Shown here one piece after another: positions 54,140-64,000 of a stretch of DNA of 64,000 nucleotides. Position 1 is the stretch's first letter, and every line of letters begins with the position of its first letter. This DNA comes from Dactylonectria macrodidyma. Taxonomy: Eukaryota > Ascomycota > Sordariomycetes > Hypocreales > Nectriaceae. The stretch is taken from the NCBI GenBank assembly GCA_020744425.1, contig JAGMUV010000001.1:4464001-4528000 (forward strand), written 5' to 3'. The position numbers were made by a program, and so were the translations under genes. A model generated the notes under the pieces. It was not told the origin of the DNA and did no database searches. It was given only the letters and a program-made list of their open reading frames with translations.

Positions 54140-54316
54140 GACCGTCGACCCAACCCCACGACCAAGTTTGCAGATGATGCGATACCGCGAATTCAGGGTC
54201 TGGTCTGTCGTAACGGGATAGTAGTCCTCCGCCTTGTACCCGGGAAGAAGCTCCTCTTCAATGGGCGTCGCATCTGGCACGCGATGAAAGTTCTCCTTTG
54301 TCGAAGGGGTCGTCAT
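54140..54316 (-). pseudogene. 5' exon fragment of an SRPK-like kinase
   Basis: From M-T-T-P-S-T-K at 54316 the frame reads I-E-E-E-L-L-P-G-Y-K-A-E-D-Y-Y-P-V and L-G-R-G-V-G-S-T-V, then loses similarity exactly at 54140. Only the region up to the glycine loop is left. The plus-strand frame that continues from the FunK1 remnant past 54139 is the antisense of this fragment. Confidence 0.7.
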
Positions 54317-55363
54317 TTTCCGCCGCCAGACTCTCGGTTGAGATGTTTCATTCAGATGGCCGCAATTATTAGAATAGACAAAAGCGGCTGATCGTTGAAA
54401 ATGAAACAATATGCGAGTGCGACATTGAAGTGCGCGGATTGTCCGTTTCATTGTGAGATGCAGAATGAAGAAACGCGGCAGAGAGAAGGCAAGGGCCGGA
54501 CGTCAAGGCGCGTGGATGTGGGTTCGAAGTTCGAAGTCTTCGTGAACTCAAGTCTTGGGTACGTGGAATCATGTCGGATCTTGGATAAAGCCGAGAGTTT
54601 TGTTCTTGTCGTCAACCCCTGCGGAGTCTTGTATGTATTGTCAGATATATTAGAGTCTTCCTCAAGAAATGGGGAAGTAAAGAAGGTGAGAGATGGCACG
54701 CTCATATTAGTGCGTGGGCTGTTCTGCGTGTGCGAGCGCATAACTTGTGCTGAGTAGCGTGAGCATTAGTTTGCTTGGGAAAGGTCCAATGTGCATAGGT
54801 CTGCTTACACAGGTCTGCTTCCCATGGGTCATACGCACGACAGGACGACAGGGCTTGCGATGTGCTGCACCCGCAAGTTGACTGAGCAGATGTTCGTGAG
54901 CCAGTCCCTTCCCACGCCGGATGCTGCTAATTCAAGGAGGCGCGTACACACGAACATGTGTACGCAGCTCTCTGGCTGTGCCAGTGTCACCTAGGCGGCG
55001 AAACGCCTGTGCGGGTCCTATCCCACTAAACATTCCCGGTTTTAAGGGCCGGCTATAGTTTCAACACCGCCTCCAAGGCTCTAAGGCGCTGCGAAGGCCA
55101 TACACCAGTCCCTAAAACTGCACGGCAACCGCTGAACCTGTCCACCTCGACTTTTTTCTCGGGGCTGTGGAGTGGAGGTTGAAGGGGGCCTGCTCGTTTT
55201 CCACTTACGCTTGGACAAGAGGGCTGATGACCTGAAATTGCCTCGGGCACAACCTATTTATGCCATCGGCACTAGAATCTTTTGTCTCACTACGTTCAGC
55301 TCGAGCCCGATTACACACGTTCATCCCACACCCACACGCCTTCCCGGATTTGACCGCCTGAAG
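54317..55363. other. Spacer and TRM44 leader
   Basis: It contains dispersed repeat 2, copy B, and the TRM44 upstream region. The frame of TRM44 stays open upstream to 55172, but the family similarity starts only after the ATG at 55364. Confidence 0.5.
55021..55134 (+). repeat. Dispersed repeat 2, copy B
   Basis: It aligns in blocks with 50002-50118 in the same orientation: TCCCACTAAACATTCC, AGTTTCAACACCGC, GCGAAGGCC and CTAAAACTGCA. Divergence is moderate, so the copies are not recent. Confidence 0.65.
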
Positions 55364-56977
55364 ATGGCAGCTGAACAAATGGCGGCTGGACAAAAGGCAG
55401 CTGAGTCAAAATTGGTGTACGAGCCTGAAGAGGTTGCAGCGGGCTCCCCGGCCGCCTTTGACGATCTCGACGGCAACGGCTGGCGGCCCATGATCCGCCA
55501 CAGCTGCACCTTTGAACCCCACCACTTCGAGAGGGTTATGTTGAACCTGGTCAATAATCCTAACCTCAACTCCAAGTGGTTGTTCCGTGCGGATATCCTC
55601 TTCGACGACCATCAAGATCCGTCCGAGGCCGCCCATGATGCCTCCCCTGATGCCCCTGATGCCCTGCATTCCCCGCCTGTCCAAGCAGATGCTCAGCCCA
55701 CCCAGTCTCACCACCCGCAGACGCGGAATATCCGTGGCTTCACCCGCCAACGGACCATGGTTCGCAGGCTGATCCCGCGTAACACCATGCGCGATGCCCC
55801 CCTGGACCAGACCTGCAGTTTTTACACCTCACTTCCCCCGTCTCTCCCCGCCCAAGGCGAAGCGGCCCTGACAAAGTCCCTCGTCATCTACACTCCCCAT
55901 GTGTCCGCCTCGGCCGACATCCCCTTTTACCACCCCAAAGTCAGGGGGATAGCCCAACTCCACGAGTGGGATGCGGCTTCACAAAAGGGCACCATCTCGG
56001 TTCATTTTTTACTGTTTCAGGGCGAGCAGGACGACCAGGTTGACGAGGTCAAGCTGGGGAGAATTGCCTACCACCTGCTCCAAATCCTGCACAAGCACGG
56101 CCAAACCACGGCCATCGGCTACGTCAAAAGAGTGCACCACGATGTCGTCGTGCCCCAGAAGAGATTCCAGAACAGGTATTCCGGTCTCAAGAACAAGTAT
56201 GCCAAGTCTCTCGTCGAGTCATGGGCTGAGACCACCGATCCCTCCAAGCACGTGTTTGAAGACCTGGGTATCGCTGCCTTCCTCATCGAACTGTGGGCAG
56301 ACATGTACCGAGACACAGAGTTCCCTGGCTTCGTCGATATAGGTTGCGGAAATGGTCTGCTTGTCCATGTTTTGGAGCTGGAGGGCTACTCGGGCTGGGG
56401 CTTTGATGCTCGGGCGCGCAAGTCGTGGGCCCAATACAACTCGCCATCTTCCTTGTCTCCCTCTGGTGATGCTCTCCAAAAGCTCCTGCTCCTGCCTAGC
56501 GTTGTCCCAAGGGGTACCTCAAGCGAAGACGAGAGGCCGATCAACGAGGATGACATTCACGATGGCCTCTTTCCCAAGGGAACCTTCATCATCTCCAACC
56601 ACGCGGATGAGCTGACTCCTTGGACACCAATCTTGGCAGCGATCTCGGACTGTCCCTTTATCTCCATCCCCTGCTGTAGCCACAACCTCACCGGCGATAA
56701 GTATCGTGCCCCGGCTCCCCGAGATAAGACGAAGGGAAAGTCGACATATGCGTCGCTGGTTGATTGGGTCACGCGGATCTCAGAGGATTGTGGCTGGGAA
56801 GTCGAGACAGAGATGCTGAGGATCCCTAGTACCAGAAACACAGGGCTCGTGGGACGGAAGCGGACGAATGGCGATAACGAAGTTGACATCCCGTTTATTC
56901 TCCAAAAGTACGGAGGAGTCGATGGCTACTTTGCCAACGTCGCCAAGCTGCTCAAGGCGGCCCCAAGAGGACACTGA
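55364..56977 (+). CDS. TRM44: tRNA(Ser) Um44 2'-O-methyltransferase, Trm44 family
   Basis: A single exon encodes 537 residues from the ATG at 55364. A frame extension to 55172 lacks family features. Characteristic stretches are [10 protein letters not shown] near 46, [17 protein letters not shown] near 295-312, the SAM-binding F-V-D-I-G-C-G-N-G at 323-331, [10 protein letters not shown], the [11 protein letters not shown] motif and I-P-C-C-S-H-N. The residues between about 85 and 120 are low-complexity (Asp/Ala/Pro). The enzyme methylates the ribose of U44 in the variable-loop region of serine tRNAs in the cytosol. Its stop codon is separated by one base from that of the dioxygenase on the other strand. 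Confidence 0.92.
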   Translation: MAAEQMAAGQKAAESKLVYEPEEVAAGSPAAFDDLDGNGWRPMIRHSCTFEPHHFERVMLNLVNNPNLNSKWLFRADILFDDHQDPSEAAHDASPDAPDALHSPPVQADAQPTQSHHPQTRNIRGFTRQRTMVRRLIPRNTMRDAPLDQTCSFYTSLPPSLPAQGEAALTKSLVIYTPHVSASADIPFYHPKVRGIAQLHEWDAASQKGTISVHFLLFQGEQDDQVDEVKLGRIAYHLLQILHKHGQTTAIGYVKRVHHDVVVPQKRFQNRYSGLKNKYAKSLVESWAETTDPSKHVFEDLGIAAFLIELWADMYRDTEFPGFVDIGCGNGLLVHVLELEGYSGWGFDARARKSWAQYNSPSSLSPSGDALQKLLLLPSVVPRGTSSEDERPINEDDIHDGLFPKGTFIISNHADELTPWTPILAAISDCPFISIPCCSHNLTGDKYRAPAPRDKTKGKSTYASLVDWVTRISEDCGWEVETEMLRIPSTRNTGLVGRKRTNGDNEVDIPFILQKYGGVDGYFANVAKLLKAAPRGH

Positions 56978-56978
56978 G

Positions 56979-58140
56979 TTAATCTAGATCTGGCACAGGG
57001 AGGTGGTCCGCCAGCTTCATGTTTAGCCCCAAGTTGGCCAGCGCCTCCATGGCGTTTCGATCTCGCAGGTCATCCGTCTCCTGTGTGCTTGCAAGCACAA
57101 AGTCACGCTGGAGAAACCAGCCGCCTTCCTCGACCCCATACTTTTGCGCCGTCGACCTGTCGACCTTGGCCAAGTCCACGACTAGACTTCTCTTGACTCC
57201 GAAAACGGCATCGGACGTCTCATACGGGTCGCCGCGCAGGTATAGTGCACTGTGACACTAAAATTAGCATTTGGCAAAGCTGGGGGCGAGGAGCTCAAAC
57301 TTACGTGATCAGGTGATCCCACCCTTCCTTTTCAAACATGAAGTGCATGTGCGACGGCCGCCAGCAGTGTCTTTTTAAGAGGGCCATCAGCTTTCCCACC
57401 GGTCCGTCGTCGGGGATTGGGTAGGGAACGGGCTTGACGGCTCGGAACCAAAATTCACCCTGGGCGTCGCTCGTCATGACACAGCGCTCGCTGGGCCCGT
57501 CGCGGACCTCATGCTGCACGTCGTAGTGCCCCGACGAGTCCGTCTCCCAGATATCGACCTTGACGCCGGGGATGGGGTTCCCCTGGGCGTCTCGAATGGA
57601 ACACACGACCAGCAGAGGCTCTCCGTCAGGATCAGACGTCATGGAGGAACCGTTGGAGAGGGAGGGCGCATCATGGGTGTGGAATGGGCCTAGGACAGAC
57701 TTCTGTACACGAAGGTGGTTTGGGATGGTTGATAGCGTCCACGAGAAGCGAGAGCCCAAGAATGTCGGATAGAAGGATGAATTCCTGGGTGATATCAGCG
57801 AAGCTGCACACTAGTACGAGACAGCCAGAGGGCTTCTGAGAGGGAACTCCAATATCTACACCAAAACTACTTTCTCCTTCACCACGTTATTCTCACTCAC
57901 CTGTCTGACGTCGGTGCACATCTGGCCGCACTGGGTCAAGAAGTGCAACGCGGCCATCCATTCCTCCGTGCTGAGACGCGTCTCTCGCGCAAAATCGTGG
58001 AGATGCGTCGTCAAGCAGTTCATCAAGTATGTGAGACAAGAATCGCCGCTCTGGGAGTTGATGCGCACGGTATTGGGAGTGATGTTGTCGACGGTGAGGT
58101 CGAGAAGCGGCGGAGCGGGGGCGTTGGCGTCCACATCCAT
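56979..58140 (-). CDS. Intradiol ring-cleavage dioxygenase (hydroxyquinol type), frameshifted
   Basis: Exons are 58140-57901, 57784-57305 and 57249-56979. Their sum leaves one base too many. Exon 2 starts in the right frame (E-F-I-L-L-S-D-I-L-G, V-D-A-I-N-H-P-K-P-P). The frame that continues the family (V-L-G-P-F, D-I-W-E-T-D-S-S-G-H-Y-D) begins after one extra base near 57698-57704. A stop follows in the original frame. Otherwise about 329 residues, as normal. The Fe(III) ligands are all present: Tyr in G-H-Y-D-V-Q, Tyr in V-P-Y-P-I-P, and both His in W-R-P-S-H-M-H-F. The N-terminal helical linker domain is present. Family role: cleavage of hydroxyquinol or catechol to muconates in aromatic catabolism. 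Either a recent pseudogene or a one-base sequence error. Confidence 0.85.
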
Positions 58141-58830
58141 GGTGTTTCCAGGAGCTCAACGTCACAGAGAAGGACAATGTAAAGTCGGGTTGACACAAGT
58201 TGGAAATTTCCTCTTCATTATATACGGCTTTGTAATATGCGACGTCTCGTTTGACAGATGCAAGCATGCGGATATCCCTATCGTTTCGTGCTTGGAGCTG
58301 TGGGATGTCCGCCTTCCCCTTCCTCCCCCACGTTCCGAGTGTGGGGTAACGATCGTCAGTTCGCAGATCTTCCGGGAACTCATTCGACTGTAAATGTCAG
58401 GCTGACCAATGCTCACCTCACCAGTATCCCGAGAGGCGGGACCGTCATGCTGCACGGATTGTAGTTTGGCCAGCTTGGTCTTCTTCCGTCTGACATCGGG
58501 TATGCAGCAGTGGTGACTGATATACACCCAGTCAACGACAGTGAGACAGCTGATTGTCGCTCTGCCAACCCGGGAGTGCGGTCAACACAGTCAATCAACT
58601 CCCTGGTAGGATTCCGTCGCGTGAGGAGGTCGAGCTGGTTGGAGAAATGGCGTAAGAGTGTCTAGCTTCCGGTCACGATGAGTCAGGCTGGAACGCCGAG
58701 GTTCATCACCAGATTTTAGAGGCCTTCTTTCGGGATCCTGGTAAGACAAAAGGCGGCATGTTGAATTTTGCCCTTTGGTAAGTCATGAAGAAATGTTCCT
58801 CCCTGCTCCCATGGATGCGGCATCGCTAAC
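58141..58830. other. Dioxygenase promoter and unassigned spacer
   Basis: The first few hundred bases should hold the dioxygenase promoter on the minus strand. No gene was found. Confidence 0.5.
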
Positions 58831-59465
58831 TTGACCTACCATGGTAGCACTACTGCTCGTCCACACCGTAAATATCTCCCCCATTTGACATCAGCAAAAA
58901 TGGTAGACTTGTGTGTATACGCCGACCTTTGCGATGATGAGGATTGGAGGCAAAATTTGGTGACCCTTAGCCAGAAAACACATACCGTTTCGGTTAATCA
59001 CACCGACTTTACATCATTATAGCTTCGCCCCATAGTGTAAAGTATTGAGATGATGAAGCCTAGGACGGAGCTGGATAAGGCCCAGCTCCAGATGGGCTTC
59101 TGGCATGTTGCGTAGTGGTCATTCTTCAGGTCGGCAGTCCGTCTGGCGCTTCAATCCAAGCCATCGCCCGCGGAGTCGAACTCAGATCCCTCATCATCAG
59201 ACCAGATGCATGCCGCACAGGTAGACGCGGCATTGTCTCTTCTGGGCTTTATTCCAGGCATCCTCGTTCATGGGCACAGCTGGTTTTTTGTCCTGTCGAC
59301 ACTTGAGGATCAGAAGACGATCTTGTGGACGGAGCAACAGTTTGGAAGTACGCGGAGTATCCTGGAGACTTATCAGATTGTTGCAGGCCTGCGGGAGCTT
59401 GGTGCGTGGGCGAAGGATGTCTATCTCCCTTGGTTTCAGCGCCACCCTACAAGCAGTACAATCCA
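58831..59465 (+). pseudogene. PD-(D/E)XK-nuclease-like protein remnant A
   Basis: The plus strand reads V-N-H-T-D-F-T-S-L, TAG, L-R-P-I-V, TAA, S-I-E near 58995-59060, then L-Q-M-G-F-W-H-V-A, TAG near 59086-59115. A separate stretch at 59205-59440 reads L-G-F-I-P-G-I-L-V-H-G-H-S-W, L-W-T-E-Q-Q-F-G, V-A-G-L-R-E-L-G-A-W and Y-L-P-W-F-Q-R. In the large fungal PD-(D/E)XK-like family these parts are contiguous, with S-I-E-T-K as the E-x-K element; here it reads S-I-E-M-M-K. All three stops sit where a Gln, Ser or similar C-containing codon is expected, so C-to-T decay fits. Confidence 0.65.
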
Positions 59466-59571
59466 GGGCCAAAGACACCAACCGAGGCCGCAGACACGCC
59501 AATTGGCAAATGACCCCTCAGTTGGATCTCCCCCATCCTCCTCCCTTGCACCCGACAACAAGACTTTCAAC

Positions 59572-60301
59572 TCTTAAATGTTGGCAGGGAGAGTATGGCT
59601 CTATCGCCGCCGTGTACGAGGATGTTGAGGCTTGCTTCGATGCCGAATCTGACAATGAGGTCTCTGGATGCCTATATCATGAGATGCCCAGTCTCCTCGC
59701 TGAATGCGAAGAGTTCCTGGCGAGGGAGAAACAGCCAATGAACAACACTTAATTCTACAGATTAGGCTATGATCTGTGTAAATCTTCTCCGCATTAACTC
59801 CGCCCCTCCTCAAGCATTGGGTTTCGTCGCATGGCGGGACTCATAGCTATGCAGTATCGGGTCCCTGAGAATGTCTTCCTTCTTGACTTGAAAGTGACAT
59901 CGTCCCCGCGACGGATCGTGGTTAGATGTCAGTGCAGTCTGAGCTTGTTGTCTTGCCGCTGGGATCGGGAGGCGACCCTCTCCCTGTTCGGTTTGGGCAA
60001 CCTGCATTGTGCAAACCTCAATGACTTAATAGCTGAGGTAGCAGCACTGATAATGGCGGAGACGGTGCTTGCTCTTAGTTCTCCTCCCGCAGGGGAGTCC
60101 AATGGTGACACTCCCGCTTACTCAGGTTTTGGGTCACCGCTGGACGTTGTTTGAGGCCCATCGTGGAGACCGAATGGGGATTATGGAGGAACATGTCATC
60201 CGGAACACACTAACCCTCATGGTTATATATCAGCTGAATGATATCCTTCGAAAAATTGCGGATTGGATTGAGACCAGGTATTGGGAGCGGCTAGAGGAGT
60301 G
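59572..60301 (+). pseudogene. PD-(D/E)XK-nuclease-like protein remnant B
   Basis: A 5' piece reads Y-E-D-V-E-A-C-F-D-A-E and L-Y-H-E-M-P near 59610-59700, like the N terminus of the same family. A 3' piece at 60115-60300 reads V-L-G-H-R-W-T-L-F-E-A-H-R and L-R-K-I-A-D-W-I-E-T-R-Y-W, like its C terminus. The middle with the nuclease core is missing or unreadable. Tandem placement after remnant A suggests a former gene cluster. Confidence 0.45.
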
Positions 60302-61362
60302 ATTCTCGGGGTTTTCTGAACCTAAGAGGCCGTGTGGTTGAGGCTCTACAAAGTAGGCGCAAAACGAGACGTGGCAAAACACGCCCATCGAAGACTCTAA
60401 TACTGCAAGATCAAGATGTCTAAAATGTGAGCCTCCGTACCTATCAAAGTATGCCGCCTATGCCAGCGCGTCCTCAAGGTTTCACCGACTAGATCGTTCA
60501 GAGACGTATCCACCGTCTGGTGGTCCAGAGCGAGTCAGCAACCTGAAGACAGCCGGGACAAGTTTAGCAGAGAACCAAGGTGCTGATGGCAGGAATCAGA
60601 GCCAGAGACAAGAGAGAACATGCCATCCAAGTTAAACTAACACATCCACCCGCTTCGGGAACTTTGGTCGACAGACATTGGCATCCGTACACCCAGCGCA
60701 AGAGGATACAGGATCGCGCGCTAGAGAAATGGTGTCAGAGAAGCCAACTCCACGGAGCCGCCGGCGACTGCTGAAGAACAAGCACCTTCCATTCTAGGAG
60801 CGAAGTCTGTAGCTTGGAGATGGATGGCTTGGGCACAAGGCTAAGCTGGACTGATTGCTGCGACTATGCAACGCAGCGCTCTTACAATTTTGTAGCGCGT
60901 GTCTAGTCCTCCGCTGTACTAAGAACTGGCTCGTCTTGCACCTTCCATGGCGTTGCATAGATGAAAAACAACAAACAAGAAGGCAAGAAGGCGAAGGCAG
61001 CCTTGATGCGAGGATGATGAGGTGTGGTGGGGAAAAGGAAGTGGATTGTGAGTACCAGTTGCCTGCCGTGAATCGTGGGCCTTGGACTGGAAACTTGGCT
61101 TCGAGCTGGTGATGAGGAGCCGAGCGTATTTGTAGAGGTGGTCCTGAATCCTGTGCATGGCAGGGGAATTGTAGGCCAACGATCAACACCCTCATGGATC
61201 TGTACTCCTAGACCAAATTCCGTCCTTCTGCATAACGAGGACATCAGAGGTATAAAAAAAAACCACCCGGCCCCAGTTGCCAACCTAGTATCGGCACCAT
61301 CGTCAATTCTCTGGCTGACTTCGACGTTGAACTACTGCGGTAAAGCGGTATTGGTGAGACCG
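60302..61362. other. Spacer downstream of the casein kinase gene
   Basis: No gene is supported. It holds the 3' flank of the kinase gene and unassigned sequence with short overlapping frames. Confidence 0.55.
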
Positions 61363-62545
61363 TTAATCGACCGTCTTGATAACCCGCCGTTGTTGTCGGA
61401 CGTTGGCGGTCTTGCGGACCTTCTTTTGGGTACGTCTCTGCACAGGCGGTGGGGGTTTCGATTGCGGGGGTCTCGATTTAGGGGGAGAGGACGCTTGGCT
61501 CTTCATCTCGTGAAACCGTTTCTCAGTCCAGTCGAATATGTTGTCGTATTTGAACCCTTTAGACTTGAACAGGCGGCGGAAAAGCTGGCGAAGGTATACG
61601 TAGTCGGGCTTGTCCTCAAACTCCAGTGACCGAGTGTAGTAGAGATACGTCACGAATTCCTCTGGCAGTCCCTCGCAGAGTGTTTCTACCCGTAGTGTTG
61701 TCTTTTTCTCCTTTATCAGTTCGTTCTTCCCCTTGTCGCTCGCGGCCCTCAGGCCTTGCCATGGCAACGTGCCTCGAGCAAAGTAGACAAACATATACCC
61801 CAGGGACTCCAAGTCATCACCCCAAGACTGTTCTACTCCTAAGTATCAGTAGAGATGTAGCCATCAAGCTTTCATAAACACGTACCTCGTCTATTGTGGT
61901 TATTGAGGCTAGCGTATTGACTGGTGCCGCCAAAGGCGCGCCCCTCATATCGCCGATCCTGCTCTGCATCACAGAACTCCTTTGCCAGCCCGAAGTCGAT
62001 GGTGTAAAGTATATTTCCCAGCGTGCCAACCCCCATGAGGAAATTCTCCGGCTTGATATCGCGATGGAGAAAGCCTTTGGAATGAATGTACTGGATTCGG
62101 GAGATGGCCTGGTCGACTATGAGGAGGATAGTCTTGAGCGAGAAACGTCGGTCGCAATAGTTGAGTAGATCCTCGAGCGACGGGCCGAGAATATCGTGGA
62201 CCAACACGTAGTAGTCGCACTCTTGCCCAAACCACAGGACTCGCGGTATTCCAACGCCGCCCGATAGGGCCTTATACGTCTGCGCTTCGTTCTTGAGGAA
62301 GTAAGAGTCGTCTCGGACATGCATGAGCTTTATCGCAACCTCCTTGTTTGGCTGAATATCGGTCCCTAACCGGGTCAGCCTTGACTTGGCGTAACGAGAT
62401 CTGAAAACCTACCAGCATAGACGAGACCAAAGCCGCCTTGACCAATTTTAAGGTCGACACGATACGTCTCATTGATGATGATGTCCTAAGAGGGATTGTA
62501 AGTGGGGACCAAGCCTATCATCTCGAATGCGTTCTGTACCTGCAT
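61363..62545 (-). CDS. Casein kinase 1 family protein kinase, apparently intact
   Basis: Four exons: 62545-62540 (only Met-Gln), 62485-62413, 62365-61886 and 61838-61363. Introns are 54, 47 and 47 nt. The frame is open over 344 residues. Kinase residues are complete: glycine loop [10 protein letters not shown], Lys39 in V-A-I-K, H-R-D at 127-129 with I-K-P-E-N-F-L-M-G following (the CK1 style), and I-D-F-G at 149-152. The CK1 signature continues with S-L-N-N-H (usually I-N-N-H) and [18 protein letters not shown]. The C terminus is Pro- and Arg/Lys-rich. It is closer to the Hrr25-type than to the membrane-anchored Yck type, since no C-terminal Cys pair is present. The divergent N terminus ([10 protein letters not shown]) suggests a lineage-specific paralog rather than the essential CK1. 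Confidence 0.85.
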
Positions 62546-63720
62546 CCTGGGCTATAGGTGCTATTGGGTGGCTGTCGTTCGGGAAGTTGAAAGAGAGGCT
62601 TGCAAAAGAGGGAGCGCAGTCACGTGGGACATGGTATCACATCGGCTGCGGCAAATTATTTGACCGGTCAAAGGCCTGAGGAGGATTGAATATCCCGCTG
62701 TTCCATGACTGTCTACTGTCAAGGTCCGGCCGCGCAAATCGCATATTGTGATTTAAATGATTTGTCTTCCTAGGTGTGGAATCTTCTGAAGGACGTTAGC
62801 CTGTTCTAGTGGCCTGTTGGCGAGGATGGCGAATGTAACGCTCTCCACCTGGCCCAGATGGTCTCTCTGCTAGGGGACCCACCTGAGACGCTGGCCATCA
62901 GGGAGCGCATCTATTGCAAGCTGAAACTTGGTCGCAGACTTGAAAACCCAAGGTGAAAAGAATGCAAGAAAAGAATGCGAGACAATGAACGAGTACTGGA
63001 AGGGCTCCCCTTCCTTTTTTTCTTTGGACGACAATGATAAAGGTTAAATCTGATTTTCCGCTGTTACTGGCCAAGCCCTCCGCAAAGATCTAGTCGTCCA
63101 GGGACGAAAGCTAGTGGATACTGTAAGTCGGCTATCTAACAAGAGTGCCATCCCACCAACCCTCCAGCCTCAGACGAACTATGCTAGCCAGACGAGTCGA
63201 GCCGTTGGCTTGTACAGCCCCGTCATCCATGTCGCGAATTATCCTGTCGATATAATTCCCAGCAGCACTGAGATGTAAAATGTGACAAATTGCGCAATGA
63301 ACGGCAAGAAGTTGACGGGACGGGCGCGGTCAATGTCTGGACCGTCAATTAGATGAACATTACTATTGTCGAACATATTAATTATTGCCTAACTGATACA
63401 ATCAAGAACAGACACACGCCCAATCAGACGCCACAGAGAATCGACACTCATGACAGACTCGATCGGTTCCAGCCGACTGAGTCTTACTCCCAACGGGTTC
63501 TAGCCTAGGTGTGCGGGAATCAACGTCGAGCGCGCTACTCAACCCGTGCACTGTTATTCCCGCGACCCTTGTGTTACGACCTCTTCGATTCTTGGATGCG
63601 TGATGCTCTGGACACTTGGACGTGAGCTGCGTTGCCGCTCAGGCTGGGAAGAGCTCAAGCTCGACGTGAAGCTCCTGGCAAGACTCATCGACGGATCGTT
63701 AATGTCTGGTGCCATGGACG
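62546..63720. other. Unassigned region beyond the casein kinase gene
   Basis: It contains the kinase promoter, an AT-rich stretch near 62735-62770 and minus-strand frames with stops near 63220-63720. One of these reads F-L-P-F-I-A-Q-F-V-T-F-Y-I-S-V-L-L-G. No gene could be assembled. Confidence 0.45.
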
Positions 63721-64000
63721 CTTGACTTGGATCCTGCTAATCGCCATCTGCATAGAGATGATGGGGAGGAGTAAGCGCCAACTCGTCGGGTGAGTCTTCC
63801 TTATGTTGCATCCTAGTTATATAACGGCGAGTGGAAAGCGCTCTAGATGCTTGATTTAGATCCTGCCGATCGTCATCTACACAGAGATGATGGGGAGAGG
63901 AAAGTGCCAATTCATCAGGTGAGCTTTCCTCATGCTGTATCTCAGGTATATACCGGGGAGAGGAAAGTGCCGACTCGTCGGTTGAGTCCTCCTGGTATGG
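63721..64000. repeat. Tandem repeat at the window end (units ~63-66 bp, 129-bp higher order)
   Basis: GATCCTGC(T/C)(A/G)ATCG followed by CATCT and AGAGATGATGGGGA recurs at 63730 and 63859. GAGAGGAAAGTGCC followed by (A/G)A(T/C)TC(A/G)TC recurs at 63896 and 63958, with older relatives at 63771 and 63830. Read on the minus strand it gives repeated D-E-L-A-L-S-S-P and Q-D-L-N-Q-A-S-R-A-L-S-T-R, so it may be part of a repeat-containing gene that extends past the window. The last unit is cut by the window end. Confidence 0.6.

Noticed and set aside
54140..54391. C-terminal extension of the FunK1 frame past 54139
   Set aside because: This part is the antisense of an SRPK-like kinase exon, not FunK1 sequence.

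Overview
The window is nuclear DNA of a filamentous ascomycete, most likely a Sordariomycete of the Hypocreales type. Introns are short (47-140 nt) with GT donors, AG acceptors and CTAAC/CTGAC-like branch sites. The gene content is typically fungal: a fungal NLR, a LaeA-like methyltransferase, a DUR3-type transporter, Eos1, Trm44, FunK1 kinases and PD-(D/E)XK-like proteins. Many nonsense codons in the dead genes look like C-to-T changes, which suggests past repeat-induced point mutation (RIP). The species cannot be named from the sequence alone.

Layout. 1-6 kb: no recognisable gene. 6.6-8.3 kb: an APH-fold kinase-like protein with a degraded catalytic loop. 8.3-12 kb: spacer with a degenerate minisatellite. 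12.0-13.8 kb: an unknown coiled-coil protein. 14.6-20.4 kb: the main system, a three-gene amyloid-signalling cluster. It consists of an NLR with an N-terminal sigma-type motif, a NACHT domain and ankyrin repeats (minus strand), a SesA-like protein (plus) and a SesB-like alpha/beta hydrolase (minus). Each of the two non-NLR proteins ends in a version of the same roughly 41-residue Gly/Asn-rich motif found at the NLR N terminus. 22.3-33.8 kb: amidase, urea-transporter-type SSF permease, LaeA-like methyltransferase with a 7-nt micro-exon, and a DUF7924-like protein. 34.5-38.2 kb: a graveyard with a kinase remnant, a LINE reverse-transcriptase remnant and scrambled mitofusin (Fzo1) remnants. 39.4-41.3 kb: an MFS sugar permease.

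41.8-54.3 kb is a second graveyard that surrounds housekeeping genes. It holds a thioesterase remnant, three SRPK-like kinase remnants, a FunK1 remnant and a MITE. Among these sit an RPA12-like gene, EOS1 and the translation factor eIF1 (SUI1). 55.4-58.1 kb: TRM44 and an intradiol dioxygenase, tail to tail with one base between the stop codons. The dioxygenase carries one frameshift. 58.8-60.3 kb: two PD-(D/E)XK-like remnants. 61.4-62.5 kb: an intact casein-kinase-1 gene. The window ends in a tandem repeat.

How the main system would work (inference from the known Nectria ses / Podospora HET-S paradigm): a ligand sensed by the ankyrin repeats would drive NACHT oligomerisation. The clustered N-terminal sigma motifs would then nucleate an amyloid fold that templates the C-terminal motifs of the SesA-like and SesB-like effectors and triggers a cell-death or differentiation response. 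All splice structures given here were derived by eye from splice signals and family conservation.
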